Assembly: GCA_946480345.1 (NCBI GenBank)
Contig: CAMLJR010000175.1
Span: 1 to 5,396 of the forward strand
Source of the DNA: an uncultured Spongiibacteraceae bacterium
GTDB lineage: Bacteria > Pseudomonadota > Gammaproteobacteria > Pseudomonadales > CAMLJR01
Reading direction: 5' to 3'
Length of the DNA: 5,396 nucleotides
The notes under the pieces were generated by a model. The model saw only the letters and a program-made list of their open reading frames with translations. It was not told where the DNA came from and ran no database searches. Made by a program: the position numbers and the translations under genes. Positions within the stretch are counted from its first letter, which is position 1. Every line of letters starts with the position of its first letter. This document shows, piece by piece, positions 1-5,396 of this stretch.

Positions 1-45
1 CAGCAGCATTGTGTTAAATATATTTTTCAATTTATTGATTTTCAT
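1..45 (-). CDS. Start of a third operon gene, possibly an outer-membrane factor (partial, runs off the window)
   Basis: An ATG at 45-43 opens a frame that stays open to base 1, giving 15 residues: MKINKLKNIFNTMLL. It begins 16 nt after the macB stop codon, on the same strand. A Lys/Asn-rich start leading into hydrophobic residues is what the beginning of a Sec or lipoprotein signal peptide looks like. An AGAGG stretch that begins in the macB stop codon region is a possible ribosome binding site, but it is about 13 nt from the ATG, which is long. MacAB-type operons very often carry a TolC-like outer-membrane factor as the third gene, so that is my guess for the product. Nothing in 15 residues proves it. 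An alternative start is the ATG at 9-7. Confidence 0.45.
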   Translation of the reverse strand, partial: MKINKLKNIFNTMLL

Positions 46-61
46 TGATTTGTTCAGGCCT

Positions 62-2038
62 CTATTCCGAAGCCAGCGCGACCACAGGGTCGAGCTTTGC
101 TGCTTTGCGCGCTGGTAGAAAACCGAACAGCAGGCCAGTCGAAAACGCACAGCCGAAGGCCAGCACAATCGGCGTCAGCGAATACTGGATGGGGGTGCCG
201 AAGGCGCCAATAACACCGGCCACGATCAACCCGACTCCCGCGCCGATGGCGCCACCGAGCGCGGAAATCACCACGGCCTCGATCAGGAACTGATGCAGGA
301 TATTGCGCTCGCGCGCGCCGGTCGCCATGCGGATACCGATCTCGCGGGTTCGCTCGGTGACCGATACCAGCATGATGTTCATCACGCCGATGCCGCCGAC
401 CAGCAGCGAAATGGCGGCGATCGAGCCGAGCAAAATGGTCATCGTGTTCTGCGTCTCGACCGTGGTTTCGATGATCGATGCCATGTTGCGAATCTGAAAA
501 TCGACGACGCCATGGCGTTCCAGCAACAGCTTCTCTACCGCGGACTGTGTCTCGTCAATGCGGGAAACGTCGTCGACCGCGACGGTGACATTGCGCAGAA
601 AACGCTGCCCGGATAGACGCAGGCTGTTGGTCGCGTAGGGCACGAAAATGATGTCATCCTGATCGTTGCCGTTGGGCGACGCGCCTTTGGCGTTCATCAC
701 CCCAACCACTTGGAACAATAGATTGTTGATCAGGATGTAACGCCCGAGTGGATCTTCCCCGTCAAACAGCGCCTTCGCGACCGTCTGGCCGAGCACCGCG
801 ACAGTGGCGTAATTGTCCTCGTCTTCCTCGCTGAAAAAGGTACCGCGATTGACCGGCCATTGCCGTGCGATCGGGAATTTGGCCGAGGTGCCATTCACGC
901 TGGTGCTGTAGTCGGCGTCCTGGTAGCGCACGGTGACCGAGCTGTTCTGCTCGGGTATCGCGGCGAGCACGTTCTCCACTTCTTTGTCGATCGCCCGCAC
1001 ATCGTCGATCACCAGCGTCGCGGTGCTATTGAAGCCGCGCTGGTTGGGTGCTCCTGGACGAACTAGCAGCAGGTTCGAGCCCATCGCGCCGATGCGGTCG
1101 AGCACCGCCTGTTTGGCGCCGTCGCCGATAGCCAACATGGCGATCACCGAGCCGACGCCGATGACGATGCCAAGCAACGTCAACGCGGAGCGGAACAGAT
1201 TCGCGCGCAACGAGCGCAGCGCCATCTTTGCGGCCTCCAGCATGTCGGTCCACAGCGAGCGCATTTCGGTATTCGAGCGCGATTGAAACGGTGCCGACGC
1301 TTCGGCGTGATGGCGCGCGGCCGGACCTGAATCGGAGACGATGCGGCCGTCTTTAATTTCGATGAGCCGCTCCGCGTTAGCCGCAACTTCGGCCGAATGA
1401 GTGATCAGGATGACGGTATGACCGCGCGCCGACAGGTCAGTGAGCAGCTTCATCACGTCGGCGCCGCTCTTGCTGTCGAGCGCGCCGGTCGGTTCATCGG
1501 CGAGGATAATGCGGCCGCCATTCATCAGTGCTCGCGCAATCGATACGCGTTGCTGTTGGCCACCCGAGAGTTGATTCGGGCGATGATGCAGGCGTTCGCC
1601 GAGACCGAGTTCGGCGAGCAATGCGGCGGCGCGCGCGTGTCGTTCTTCGGCCGGTTGGCCGGCATACAACGCGGGCACCTCGACGTTTTCCGCTGCATTC
1701 GCCGTCGCTATCAGGTTGTAGCTCTGGAAGATAAAACCGAAGTCTTCGCGCCGCAGTTGCGCCAGTGCATCGGAGTCGAGCGTGCTGACATCCCGGCCCA
1801 TGAAACGATAAGTGCCGCTGCTGGGCCGATCGAGACAGCCGAGGATATTCATCAGCGTCGATTTACCGGAACCCGACGCGCCGACGATAGCGACGAACTC
1901 GCCTTCGTAAATATTCAGATCGATTCCATGCAAAACCCGCACGGCCAGGTCGCCATCGCCATAGGTTCTGGTCACGCCCGTCAGCGCAATCAACGGCGCG
2001 TCATTCGGACGCTGACCGGCGGTGGATGATGCGTTCAC
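62..2038 (-). CDS. macB: MacB-family ABC transporter, fused ATPase and permease
   Basis: This inner-membrane component of a tripartite MacA-MacB-TolC type pump uses ATP hydrolysis to drive periplasmic substrates out through an outer-membrane channel. The N-terminal nucleotide-binding domain is intact: Walker [10 protein letters not shown] (53-61), Q-loop Gln105, signature LSGGQQQR (157-164), Walker B ILADEP with catalytic Glu182, D-loop ALD (186-188) and switch His214. A linker (about 236-262) leads to one membrane segment (about 283-303), a large periplasmic MacB_PCD-like domain (about 304-530) and three C-terminal membrane segments (about 534-558, 586-610, 620-640). This is the MacB/FtsX-type topology. 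The length of 658 residues is normal for MacB (about 650). The start is GTG, inside a GTGA overlap with the macA stop. The next Met is residue 64, beyond Walker A, so the GTG start is secure. Family members export macrolides, lipopeptides, toxins or siderophores (PvdT), and the sequence alone does not reveal the substrate. A lipoprotein-releasing LolCDE role is unlikely given the fused ATPase and the adaptor partner. Confidence 0.95.
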   Translation of the reverse strand: MNASSTAGQRPNDAPLIALTGVTRTYGDGDLAVRVLHGIDLNIYEGEFVAIVGASGSGKSTLMNILGCLDRPSSGTYRFMGRDVSTLDSDALAQLRREDFGFIFQSYNLIATANAAENVEVPALYAGQPAEERHARAAALLAELGLGERLHHRPNQLSGGQQQRVSIARALMNGGRIILADEPTGALDSKSGADVMKLLTDLSARGHTVILITHSAEVAANAERLIEIKDGRIVSDSGPAARHHAEASAPFQSRSNTEMRSLWTDMLEAAKMALRSLRANLFRSALTLLGIVIGVGSVIAMLAIGDGAKQAVLDRIGAMGSNLLLVRPGAPNQRGFNSTATLVIDDVRAIDKEVENVLAAIPEQNSSVTVRYQDADYSTSVNGTSAKFPIARQWPVNRGTFFSEEDEDNYATVAVLGQTVAKALFDGEDPLGRYILINNLLFQVVGVMNAKGASPNGNDQDDIIFVPYATNSLRLSGQRFLRNVTVAVDDVSRIDETQSAVEKLLLERHGVVDFQIRNMASIIETTVETQNTMTILLGSIAAISLLVGGIGVMNIMLVSVTERTREIGIRMATGARERNILHQFLIEAVVISALGGAIGAGVGLIVAGVIGAFGTPIQYSLTPIVLAFGCAFSTGLLFGFLPARKAAKLDPVVALASE

Positions 2039-3672
2039 CGCTGGCCGCCCATGCCTGGCGTTGTCGGTGCACCATGCGGTTGCAGTGCGTTGCGTTCGCG
2101 TTGCTGGCCTGGGCCTTGACCCGTTTGCGCGCTTTCAGCGCCGGGCGGCGGTTTACGTCCGACCACAACCTGATCGCCTTCGTTAACGCCCGACAGCACC
2201 TGCACATGGACGCGATTGCTAATGCCGATCTGAATCGTGCGGTCTTCGATTTTGCCGTTCGCTCCGACCACTTTGATCGTCGCCTCTTTATTGGCTCGAC
2301 GCGATTGCGGCGCCACGCCGGCCCACACTTTTGGCTGAGCCTTCGCCGGTTGCGTTTTCTCGGCATCGCGCGCGGCCACTTCGCCGTTTTGGTCGCGGGC
2401 CGCAGCGCGTTGGGCGCGAAATACCTGCCGCTCCGCCTCGGTCATATTCGCGATGCGCGCACGCCGAGCAGCGCGATCTTCGCTGGCTGACTTATCGGAG
2501 AAGGGGGCCGCTGCGGCTGTTTTGTCTGACGATTTGCTGTTGGCTGGCTGGTTGCCTGGCGTGTTGTCGCTCGATTTGCCTCGTCCTTTGTTAGGGGACA
2601 CACCATCGAGCTTGGCCGTCAGCGCGGCGGCCGGAATGAACAGCGCATCCTTCGCCGCCGCCGCGACGAAAAATACCTGCGCCGTCATCTGCGGCAGCAA
2701 CGTGCGTTCGGTATTTACCACATCGAACAGCGCGTTATAGAGCACCACATTGTTGGTTACGGTCGGCGTCGGCTCGACTTTGCGCAACTGTCCGTGCCAG
2801 CGTTTGCCGCGATTGCCGAGCGTCGTGAAATACGCCTCCATATCGGGCGACAGGCGCGACACATCGGCCTCGGATACCTGCGTCTGTACCGTCATTGTCG
2901 ACAGATCGGCAATGCGCAGAATGATCGGCGCTTGCTGATTGGTGTTCAGCGTCTGGCCCTGACGTGCACTGATCGAAACGATAACGCCCGCCATCGGCGC
3001 ATAAATTTTCGCGTAATTGAGATTGGCTTCATCGGCTTTCAGCGTCGATTCGGTTTGTTCGATTTGCGCTTGTAACGCCTGCAATTGCGCTTTGCTCGAA
3101 CGCAAGGTGGCTTCAGATGCCTGCAGCGATTCGGCTGTGGTTGCATCGCCCGCCATCAGATTTTTTTGCCGTGTGTACTGCAACTCGGCGAGGGTGAGTT
3201 GCGCTTCGCGGTCGATCAACGTCGCGCGTTGATTACGCAGCAATGCGCGGCGAGCTTCGACGTTAGCGAGATATACCGTCGGATCGATTTCGGCGAGCAA
3301 ATCGCCGGCGGACACCACCGAACCGATTTCGACATGAATCTTTTTCAGCTGCCCCGATACCTGCGCACCGATATCGACGTAATCGCGTGGTTGCAGCGTG
3401 CCGGTAGCCGTCACCAAATCCTCGACATCGCCACGTTGCACCGACGCCACCTGATATTGATCGAGATTGTCGCCGCCGCCGATCAGCTTTGGCGCAAGAA
3501 AATATGCTCCAACTGCAATAACCACCATGGTTAACAACAACGCATTACGGCGGTTCCAACGCAACCAACGAGCCCGCGTTGACAGTGGGTGTTTAGGCGA
3601 AGTGGTATTAGTCGACATGAAATCAGGCGAGTCTATAAGGGATCGGCTAGAGAGGTTTCTCGGGACGTCCAT
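2035..3672 (-). CDS. macA: MacA-family periplasmic adaptor (membrane fusion protein) with a long low-complexity insert
   Basis: This adaptor bridges MacB to an outer-membrane channel. Residues 43-60 form a single N-terminal membrane anchor preceded by Arg-rich cytoplasmic sequence. Two lipoyl-like half motifs (about 95-132, containing [19 protein letters not shown], and about 220-255, containing [11 protein letters not shown]) flank an alpha-hairpin of heptad-like Leu/Ala/Glu sequence (135-218). A beta-barrel region follows (about 258-345), then a membrane-proximal domain (about 465-505, ending [11 protein letters not shown]). At 545 residues it is far longer than E. coli MacA (about 370). 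The excess is mainly an insert at about 355-465, rich in Lys, Ser, Ala and Arg with repeated KSSD, plus a Gly/Gln/Pro-rich tail (506-545). The start is uncertain. ATG 3672 is the first after an in-frame stop. ATG 3618 (residue 19) gives a more typical N-terminus. Neither has a clear Shine-Dalgarno sequence. The stop overlaps the macB start by 4 bp, indicating translational coupling. Confidence 0.95.
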   Translation of the reverse strand: MDVPRNLSSRSLIDSPDFMSTNTTSPKHPLSTRARWLRWNRRNALLLTMVVIAVGAYFLAPKLIGGGDNLDQYQVASVQRGDVEDLVTATGTLQPRDYVDIGAQVSGQLKKIHVEIGSVVSAGDLLAEIDPTVYLANVEARRALLRNQRATLIDREAQLTLAELQYTRQKNLMAGDATTAESLQASEATLRSSKAQLQALQAQIEQTESTLKADEANLNYAKIYAPMAGVIVSISARQGQTLNTNQQAPIILRIADLSTMTVQTQVSEADVSRLSPDMEAYFTTLGNRGKRWHGQLRKVEPTPTVTNNVVLYNALFDVVNTERTLLPQMTAQVFFVAAAAKDALFIPAAALTAKLDGVSPNKGRGKSSDNTPGNQPANSKSSDKTAAAAPFSDKSASEDRAARRARIANMTEAERQVFRAQRAAARDQNGEVAARDAEKTQPAKAQPKVWAGVAPQSRRANKEATIKVVGANGKIEDRTIQIGISNRVHVQVLSGVNEGDQVVVGRKPPPGAESAQTGQGPGQQRERNALQPHGAPTTPGMGGQR

Positions 3673-3682
3673 AGTTACGAAG

Positions 3683-3717
3683 GGCGGTTTATCTTTTTAA
3701 AACGGAAGCTTACCGCC
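3683..3717 (-). repeat. Inverted repeat in the predicted macA leader
   Basis: A perfect 6-bp inverted repeat, GGCGGT (3683-3688 on the plus strand) and ACCGCC (3712-3717), is separated by 23 AT-rich bases. In the minus-strand transcript it lies downstream of the predicted start site, and its 3' arm ends 10 nt before the macA ATG at 3672, where a ribosome binding site would normally be. It could fold into a leader hairpin that affects translation. It has no T-tract and a long loop, so it is not an intrinsic terminator. A stem this short can arise by chance. Confidence 0.35.
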
Positions 3718-3722
3718 GATTT

Positions 3723-3741
3723 GAGAATGCTTTGCATTATC
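3723..3741 (-). promoter_or_regulatory. Candidate Fur box overlapping the macA promoter -10
   Basis: On the minus strand this reads GATAATGCAAAGCATTCTC, which matches the classical 19-bp Fur consensus GATAATGATAATCATTATC at 15 of 19 positions. Its core is an AATGC-AAA-GCATT palindrome. The first six bases are also the predicted -10 box, so iron-loaded Fur bound here would block RNA polymerase directly. It lies 50 bp upstream of the macA ATG at 3672 and points to iron-repressed expression of the macAB operon. The match is seen in the sequence; binding is inferred. Confidence 0.72.
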
Positions 3742-3764
3742 CGTGCGCGTTTTTTGAACGTCAA
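3736..3764 (-). promoter_or_regulatory. Sigma70-type promoter of the macAB operon
   Basis: The minus strand carries a -35 box TTGACG (3764-3759, 5 of 6 to consensus), a 17-bp spacer (3758-3742) and a -10 box GATAAT (3741-3736, 5 of 6). The spacing is optimal. Transcription would begin near 3729, leaving a leader of about 57 nt to the ATG at 3672 or about 111 nt to the ATG at 3618. The Fur-like operator starts within the -10 box. Confidence 0.7.
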
Positions 3765-3869
3765 TAAAGATTGCGAGCGTCCTTAATTGCTCCTTATTTG
3801 TCTGGACGATCAGTCAGCCTGCCGCGGCTTGAGTAGAGGATTTTCTATTGGCGGTATTCGTTTGGCGGA

Positions 3870-4088
3870 TTACGAATCGACGGGTGCGCTCGCCAATTCG
3901 CAGACGTTCGCATGAATGTTTTGACTCTGCTGCCGCAATCGCAGATGCACCTCTTCGCGATGAACTGTCACATCTACAGGCGCATCAATGCCGATACGCA
4001 CGTGATTACCGTGAATGCCAAGCACGGTAATTTTAGTGTCATTACCGATAATCAGCGTTTCGCGAATGCGACGGGTTAATACGAGCAT
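3870..4088 (-). CDS. csrA: CsrA/RsmA-family RNA-binding translational regulator
   Basis: This small homodimeric protein binds GGA motifs in mRNA leaders and changes translation or stability of genes for carbon metabolism, motility, biofilm and secretion. The hallmark sequence is present: MLVLTRR at the start with the RNA-contacting Leu4 and Arg6, the [17 protein letters not shown] core (21-37), and VHREEV with Arg44 (42-47). Unusually, position 9 is Arg (RRIRET) where the family nearly always has Gly (RRxGET). The C-terminus runs to 72 residues, against about 61 in E. coli, and includes Cys63. The ATG is preceded by a well-placed AAAGGA. It lies 36 bp after the immunity gene on the same strand, so read-through from the toxin module is possible. 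I found no convincing promoter in that gap. The spacer after csrA holds a separate promoter for macAB and no obvious intrinsic terminator. It may be the main csrA of the genome or an accessory copy. Confidence 0.93.
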   Translation of the reverse strand: MLVLTRRIRETLIIGNDTKITVLGIHGNHVRIGIDAPVDVTVHREEVHLRLRQQSQNIHANVCELASAPVDS

Positions 4089-4094
4089 GTGAAA

Positions 4095-4100
4095 TCCTTT
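4095..4100 (-). promoter_or_regulatory. Ribosome binding site of csrA
   Basis: AAAGGA on the minus strand lies 6 nt before the csrA ATG and fixes this start. The GGA in it is also the minimal CsrA recognition motif, so autoregulation, as known for E. coli csrA, is possible but not shown here. Confidence 0.7.
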
Positions 4101-4106
4101 TCTGAA

Positions 4107-4132
4107 CTGTTTAAAGCTATTTACTCAAACAG
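4107..4132. repeat. Inverted repeat spanning the immunity gene stop and csrA leader
   Basis: CTGTTT (4107-4112) and AAACAG (4127-4132) form a perfect 6-bp inverted repeat with a 14-nt AT-rich centre. In RNA the stem could extend by about three more pairs, two of them G-U. It covers the stop codon of the immunity gene and sits just upstream of the csrA ribosome binding site. No T-tract follows on either strand, so it is not an intrinsic terminator. It could be an operator, a processing hairpin or chance. Confidence 0.3.
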
Positions 4133-5099
4133 AATCGTCTTGATCTGGCGACCACTGCCAAATAGTTTCCCCATAACTGGAGTTCGGAAAATCCGGCATG
4201 ATGTCGCCTTGCTTGAAATACGCACGCGAGTTTTGTCTGGCGGGCGTCCACCAATAGCCGGTTTTTGGGCATGGGTGGCTGGCTTCGCAGCGGAGTTTGT
4301 TCGTTTCTTCCAATAAATGCTCATTGGCGCGCGCCCACGCAACAAGGTCGCGTGGATAAACCATGTGATCGATGGTGCTGTCGTCCAATTTCAGCAGATA
4401 GACCATGGCACCTGCTTCAAACGCCCAATAACCAAAATAATCGCCATCCGTTTCGGTCATGCGTAGGTGGCTGTTGTGCCATGGTGCTTTTTTTAACGAA
4501 GGAAACCAATTGCTGCAGTACTTCTTTATATCTTGGATGCTGTTCGCATCGGTTTCCTCGTACATCGCGGCGAGTAAAGGTTCGTAGCATTTCTTGTGAA
4601 AAATTTGGTCTGTGTCATAACGATCATCAAGCGCATAAGCGAGAAATTCTTCATAGACAACATCGTGGCCGTAGTAATTCGGATCTTCCATCGCTGCAAT
4701 CCGTGGAATAAGGTCGCGGCGATGAAGTAAGTAACAAAGAGCTATGAGTTGCAAACAACGCTCGTACTCGTCAATTTCCGCGAAGTATAAAGGCGTATGT
4801 TGTTCGTCCTGCTCATATATTCTTTTGAATTTGGTGTAAGTTTCGTAGGCTTCGATAACTTTTTCTAATTCGTAACGCAAAGGTTCGATTGGCTCACCGG
4901 CGCTGTAGTCGAGAGAGAGCAGCATATAGGCATCACGCGCAATACTTGCTGTTGCTAGGGACTTTGCCTGCGCGGACGAATCTGCTTCCGGCGTATGCGT
5001 GGACCAAAAGCTCTCGCTTTCCAATAAATGTTTTTTTAAAGATTGAAAATATAAATCGGTGATGAATTGCTGACGTCTTCTTTCGTGAAAGGGAATCAT
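4125..5099 (-). CDS. PoNi-like immunity protein (DUF1910/DUF1911 family)
   Basis: This is a predicted cytoplasmic immunity protein that would protect the producer from a cognate polymorphic toxin. PoNi proteins neutralise PoNe-type DNase effectors. The first part (about 1-180) is alpha-helical and matches the DUF1910-like N-terminal half, with helix sequence such as EYERCLQLIALCYLLHRRDL. The diagnostic DUF1911 segment is at about 219-256: GDYFGYWAFEAGAMVYLL, then YPRDLVAWAR. The C-terminal stretch 277-316 has a regular pattern: CPKTGYWWTPA, NSR, FKQGD, MP and finally IWQW. I recognise this as a recurring tail in immunity proteins of polymorphic-toxin loci, but I cannot verify the family name. 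There is no signal peptide or membrane segment. The ATG overlaps the stop of the upstream gene (ATGA), the usual toxin-then-immunity arrangement with coupled translation. Base composition is AT-richer than in macAB, suggesting acquisition. The family call is strong; the identity of the toxin it neutralises is not known. Confidence 0.8.
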   Translation of the reverse strand: MIPFHERRRQQFITDLYFQSLKKHLLESESFWSTHTPEADSSAQAKSLATASIARDAYMLLSLDYSAGEPIEPLRYELEKVIEAYETYTKFKRIYEQDEQHTPLYFAEIDEYERCLQLIALCYLLHRRDLIPRIAAMEDPNYYGHDVVYEEFLAYALDDRYDTDQIFHKKCYEPLLAAMYEETDANSIQDIKKYCSNWFPSLKKAPWHNSHLRMTETDGDYFGYWAFEAGAMVYLLKLDDSTIDHMVYPRDLVAWARANEHLLEETNKLRCEASHPCPKTGYWWTPARQNSRAYFKQGDIMPDFPNSSYGETIWQWSPDQDDSV

Positions 5100-5396
5100 G
5101 CTTCTGCCTGCAATGATGGAAGATTGCCATATTTCTTGCGTAGAGTCGCCTTACGTTGATTGACTGCTTCCTTAACTTTTACATCTTGATAATGCACGGC
5201 TGATGGAAGATCGTGGTTGCTGTGCGTTGATGAATCGGCCATGGTGTTATTCAGAACAGCTTTTGCGTGTTCCTGAGCACTGCCCGTCCACATGGCAACA
5301 TAAAACAGGTGTCTTCTATATCCGCTCCCCTGAATAACTCTGTCCATTAGCGCGCCCACCGAGCCAACTAGATTTTTTTGAATCCACTCATGGCTC
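5096..5396 (-). CDS. C-terminal end of a probable secreted toxin (partial, enters from beyond the window)
   Basis: The frame ending at TGA 5098-5096 stays open upstream to the window edge, giving 99 visible residues that begin SHEWIQKNLVGS and end NLPSLQAEA. A GTG at 5359 could be read as a start, but coding-like sequence continues through it (Trp, Ile and Gly residues, no stop), so this is most likely the tail of a longer protein. Its stop overlaps the start of the PoNi-like gene by 4 bp, which by analogy makes it the cognate toxin, perhaps a type VI or other contact-dependent effector. The visible part has an aromatic segment (YRRHLFYVAMW), a Ser/His-rich stretch (DSSTHSNHD) and a basic helix (VNQRKATLRKKYG). 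I recognise no catalytic domain, including no clear PoNe nuclease motif, which could lie upstream. It is also possible that this is an adaptor or unrelated gene rather than the toxin. Confidence 0.6.
   Translation of the reverse strand, partial: SHEWIQKNLVGSVGALMDRVIQGSGYRRHLFYVAMWTGSAQEHAKAVLNNTMADSSTHSNHDLPSAVHYQDVKVKEAVNQRKATLRKKYGNLPSLQAEA

Noticed and set aside
1397..2029. Plus-strand open frame of 210 codons
   Set aside because: It lies entirely opposite the conserved ATPase domain of macB, and its product has no recognisable family. It is a by-product of high GC on the other strand.
2026..2490. Plus-strand open frame of 154 codons opposite the macA insert
   Set aside because: I considered whether the odd macA insert is really a gene on the other strand. 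The macA frame stays intact through it and returns to a proper membrane-proximal domain, so macA is the real frame.
3085..3534. Plus-strand open frame of 149 codons
   Set aside because: It is antisense to the alpha-hairpin and lipoyl region of macA, which is clearly the real coding strand; the product resembles no known family.
3816..3832. Hairpin AGCC/GGCT as a csrA terminator
   Set aside because: The stem is only four pairs with no following T-run on the minus strand; it is too weak to call.
4107..4132. LexA (SOS) box or intrinsic terminator
   Set aside because: The CTG and CAG ends are 20 nt apart instead of the 10 of a LexA box, and there is no T-tract after the stem.
4265..4711. Plus-strand open frame of 148 codons
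   Set aside because: It is antisense to the conserved DUF1911 part of the immunity gene, and its product is rich in Cys, Arg and His without any pattern I recognise.
5096..5359. A complete 87-residue gene starting at GTG 5359
   Set aside because: The frame continues open to the window edge with plausible protein sequence, and no ribosome binding site marks the GTG, so a partial longer gene is more likely.
1..5396. CRISPR array, tRNA, rRNA, insertion sequence or attachment site
   Set aside because: I saw no spaced direct repeats, cloverleaf-like sequence, transposase or integrase coding sequence, or flanking direct repeats anywhere in the window.

Overview
The window looks like chromosomal DNA of a Gram-negative bacterium, most likely a gammaproteobacterium. 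The evidence is a MacA/MacB tripartite efflux pair, a CsrA close to the enterobacterial form, a Fur-type operator and a PoNi-type immunity gene. No species can be named from this sequence. Every gene I can support lies on the minus strand, so transcription runs from high to low coordinates.

Reading in the direction of transcription: (1) 5396-4125 is an AT-richer accessory module. It holds the C-terminal end of a large protein that enters from outside the window (probably a secreted toxin) and, in a 4-bp ATGA overlap, a complete 324-residue PoNi-like (DUF1910/DUF1911) immunity protein. (2) After a 36-bp gap comes csrA (4088-3870), with a good ribosome binding site. It encodes a 72-residue CsrA-family RNA-binding regulator with an unusual Arg at position 9. 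(3) The 197-bp spacer 3869-3673 holds a strong sigma70-type promoter (TTGACG, 17 bp, GATAAT). Its -10 box is the first six bases of a 15/19 match to the classical Fur box. A GGCGGT/ACCGCC inverted repeat lies in the predicted leader. (4) Next is macA (periplasmic adaptor, 545 residues, with an unusual low-complexity insert of about 110 residues), then macB (ABC ATPase/permease, GTG start inside a 4-bp GTGA overlap). (5) At the very end, 16 nt after macB, a third ORF begins (15 codons visible). It starts like a signal peptide and is plausibly the outer-membrane factor of the pump.

Working model: macA-macB-(outer-membrane factor) is a Fur-repressed, iron-responsive efflux operon. It would be analogous to the PvdRT-OpmQ siderophore pump of Pseudomonas, which belongs to the MacAB family. 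The toxin/immunity pair is a separate interbacterial-competition cassette upstream of csrA. Base composition differs sharply between the two parts: 40 of 60 bases are G/C at 1741-1800, against 22 of 60 at 4801-4860. This fits horizontal acquisition of the toxin/immunity module. The link between the Fur site and the pump's substrate is inference. The gene families of MacA, MacB and CsrA are secure, and PoNi is well supported.
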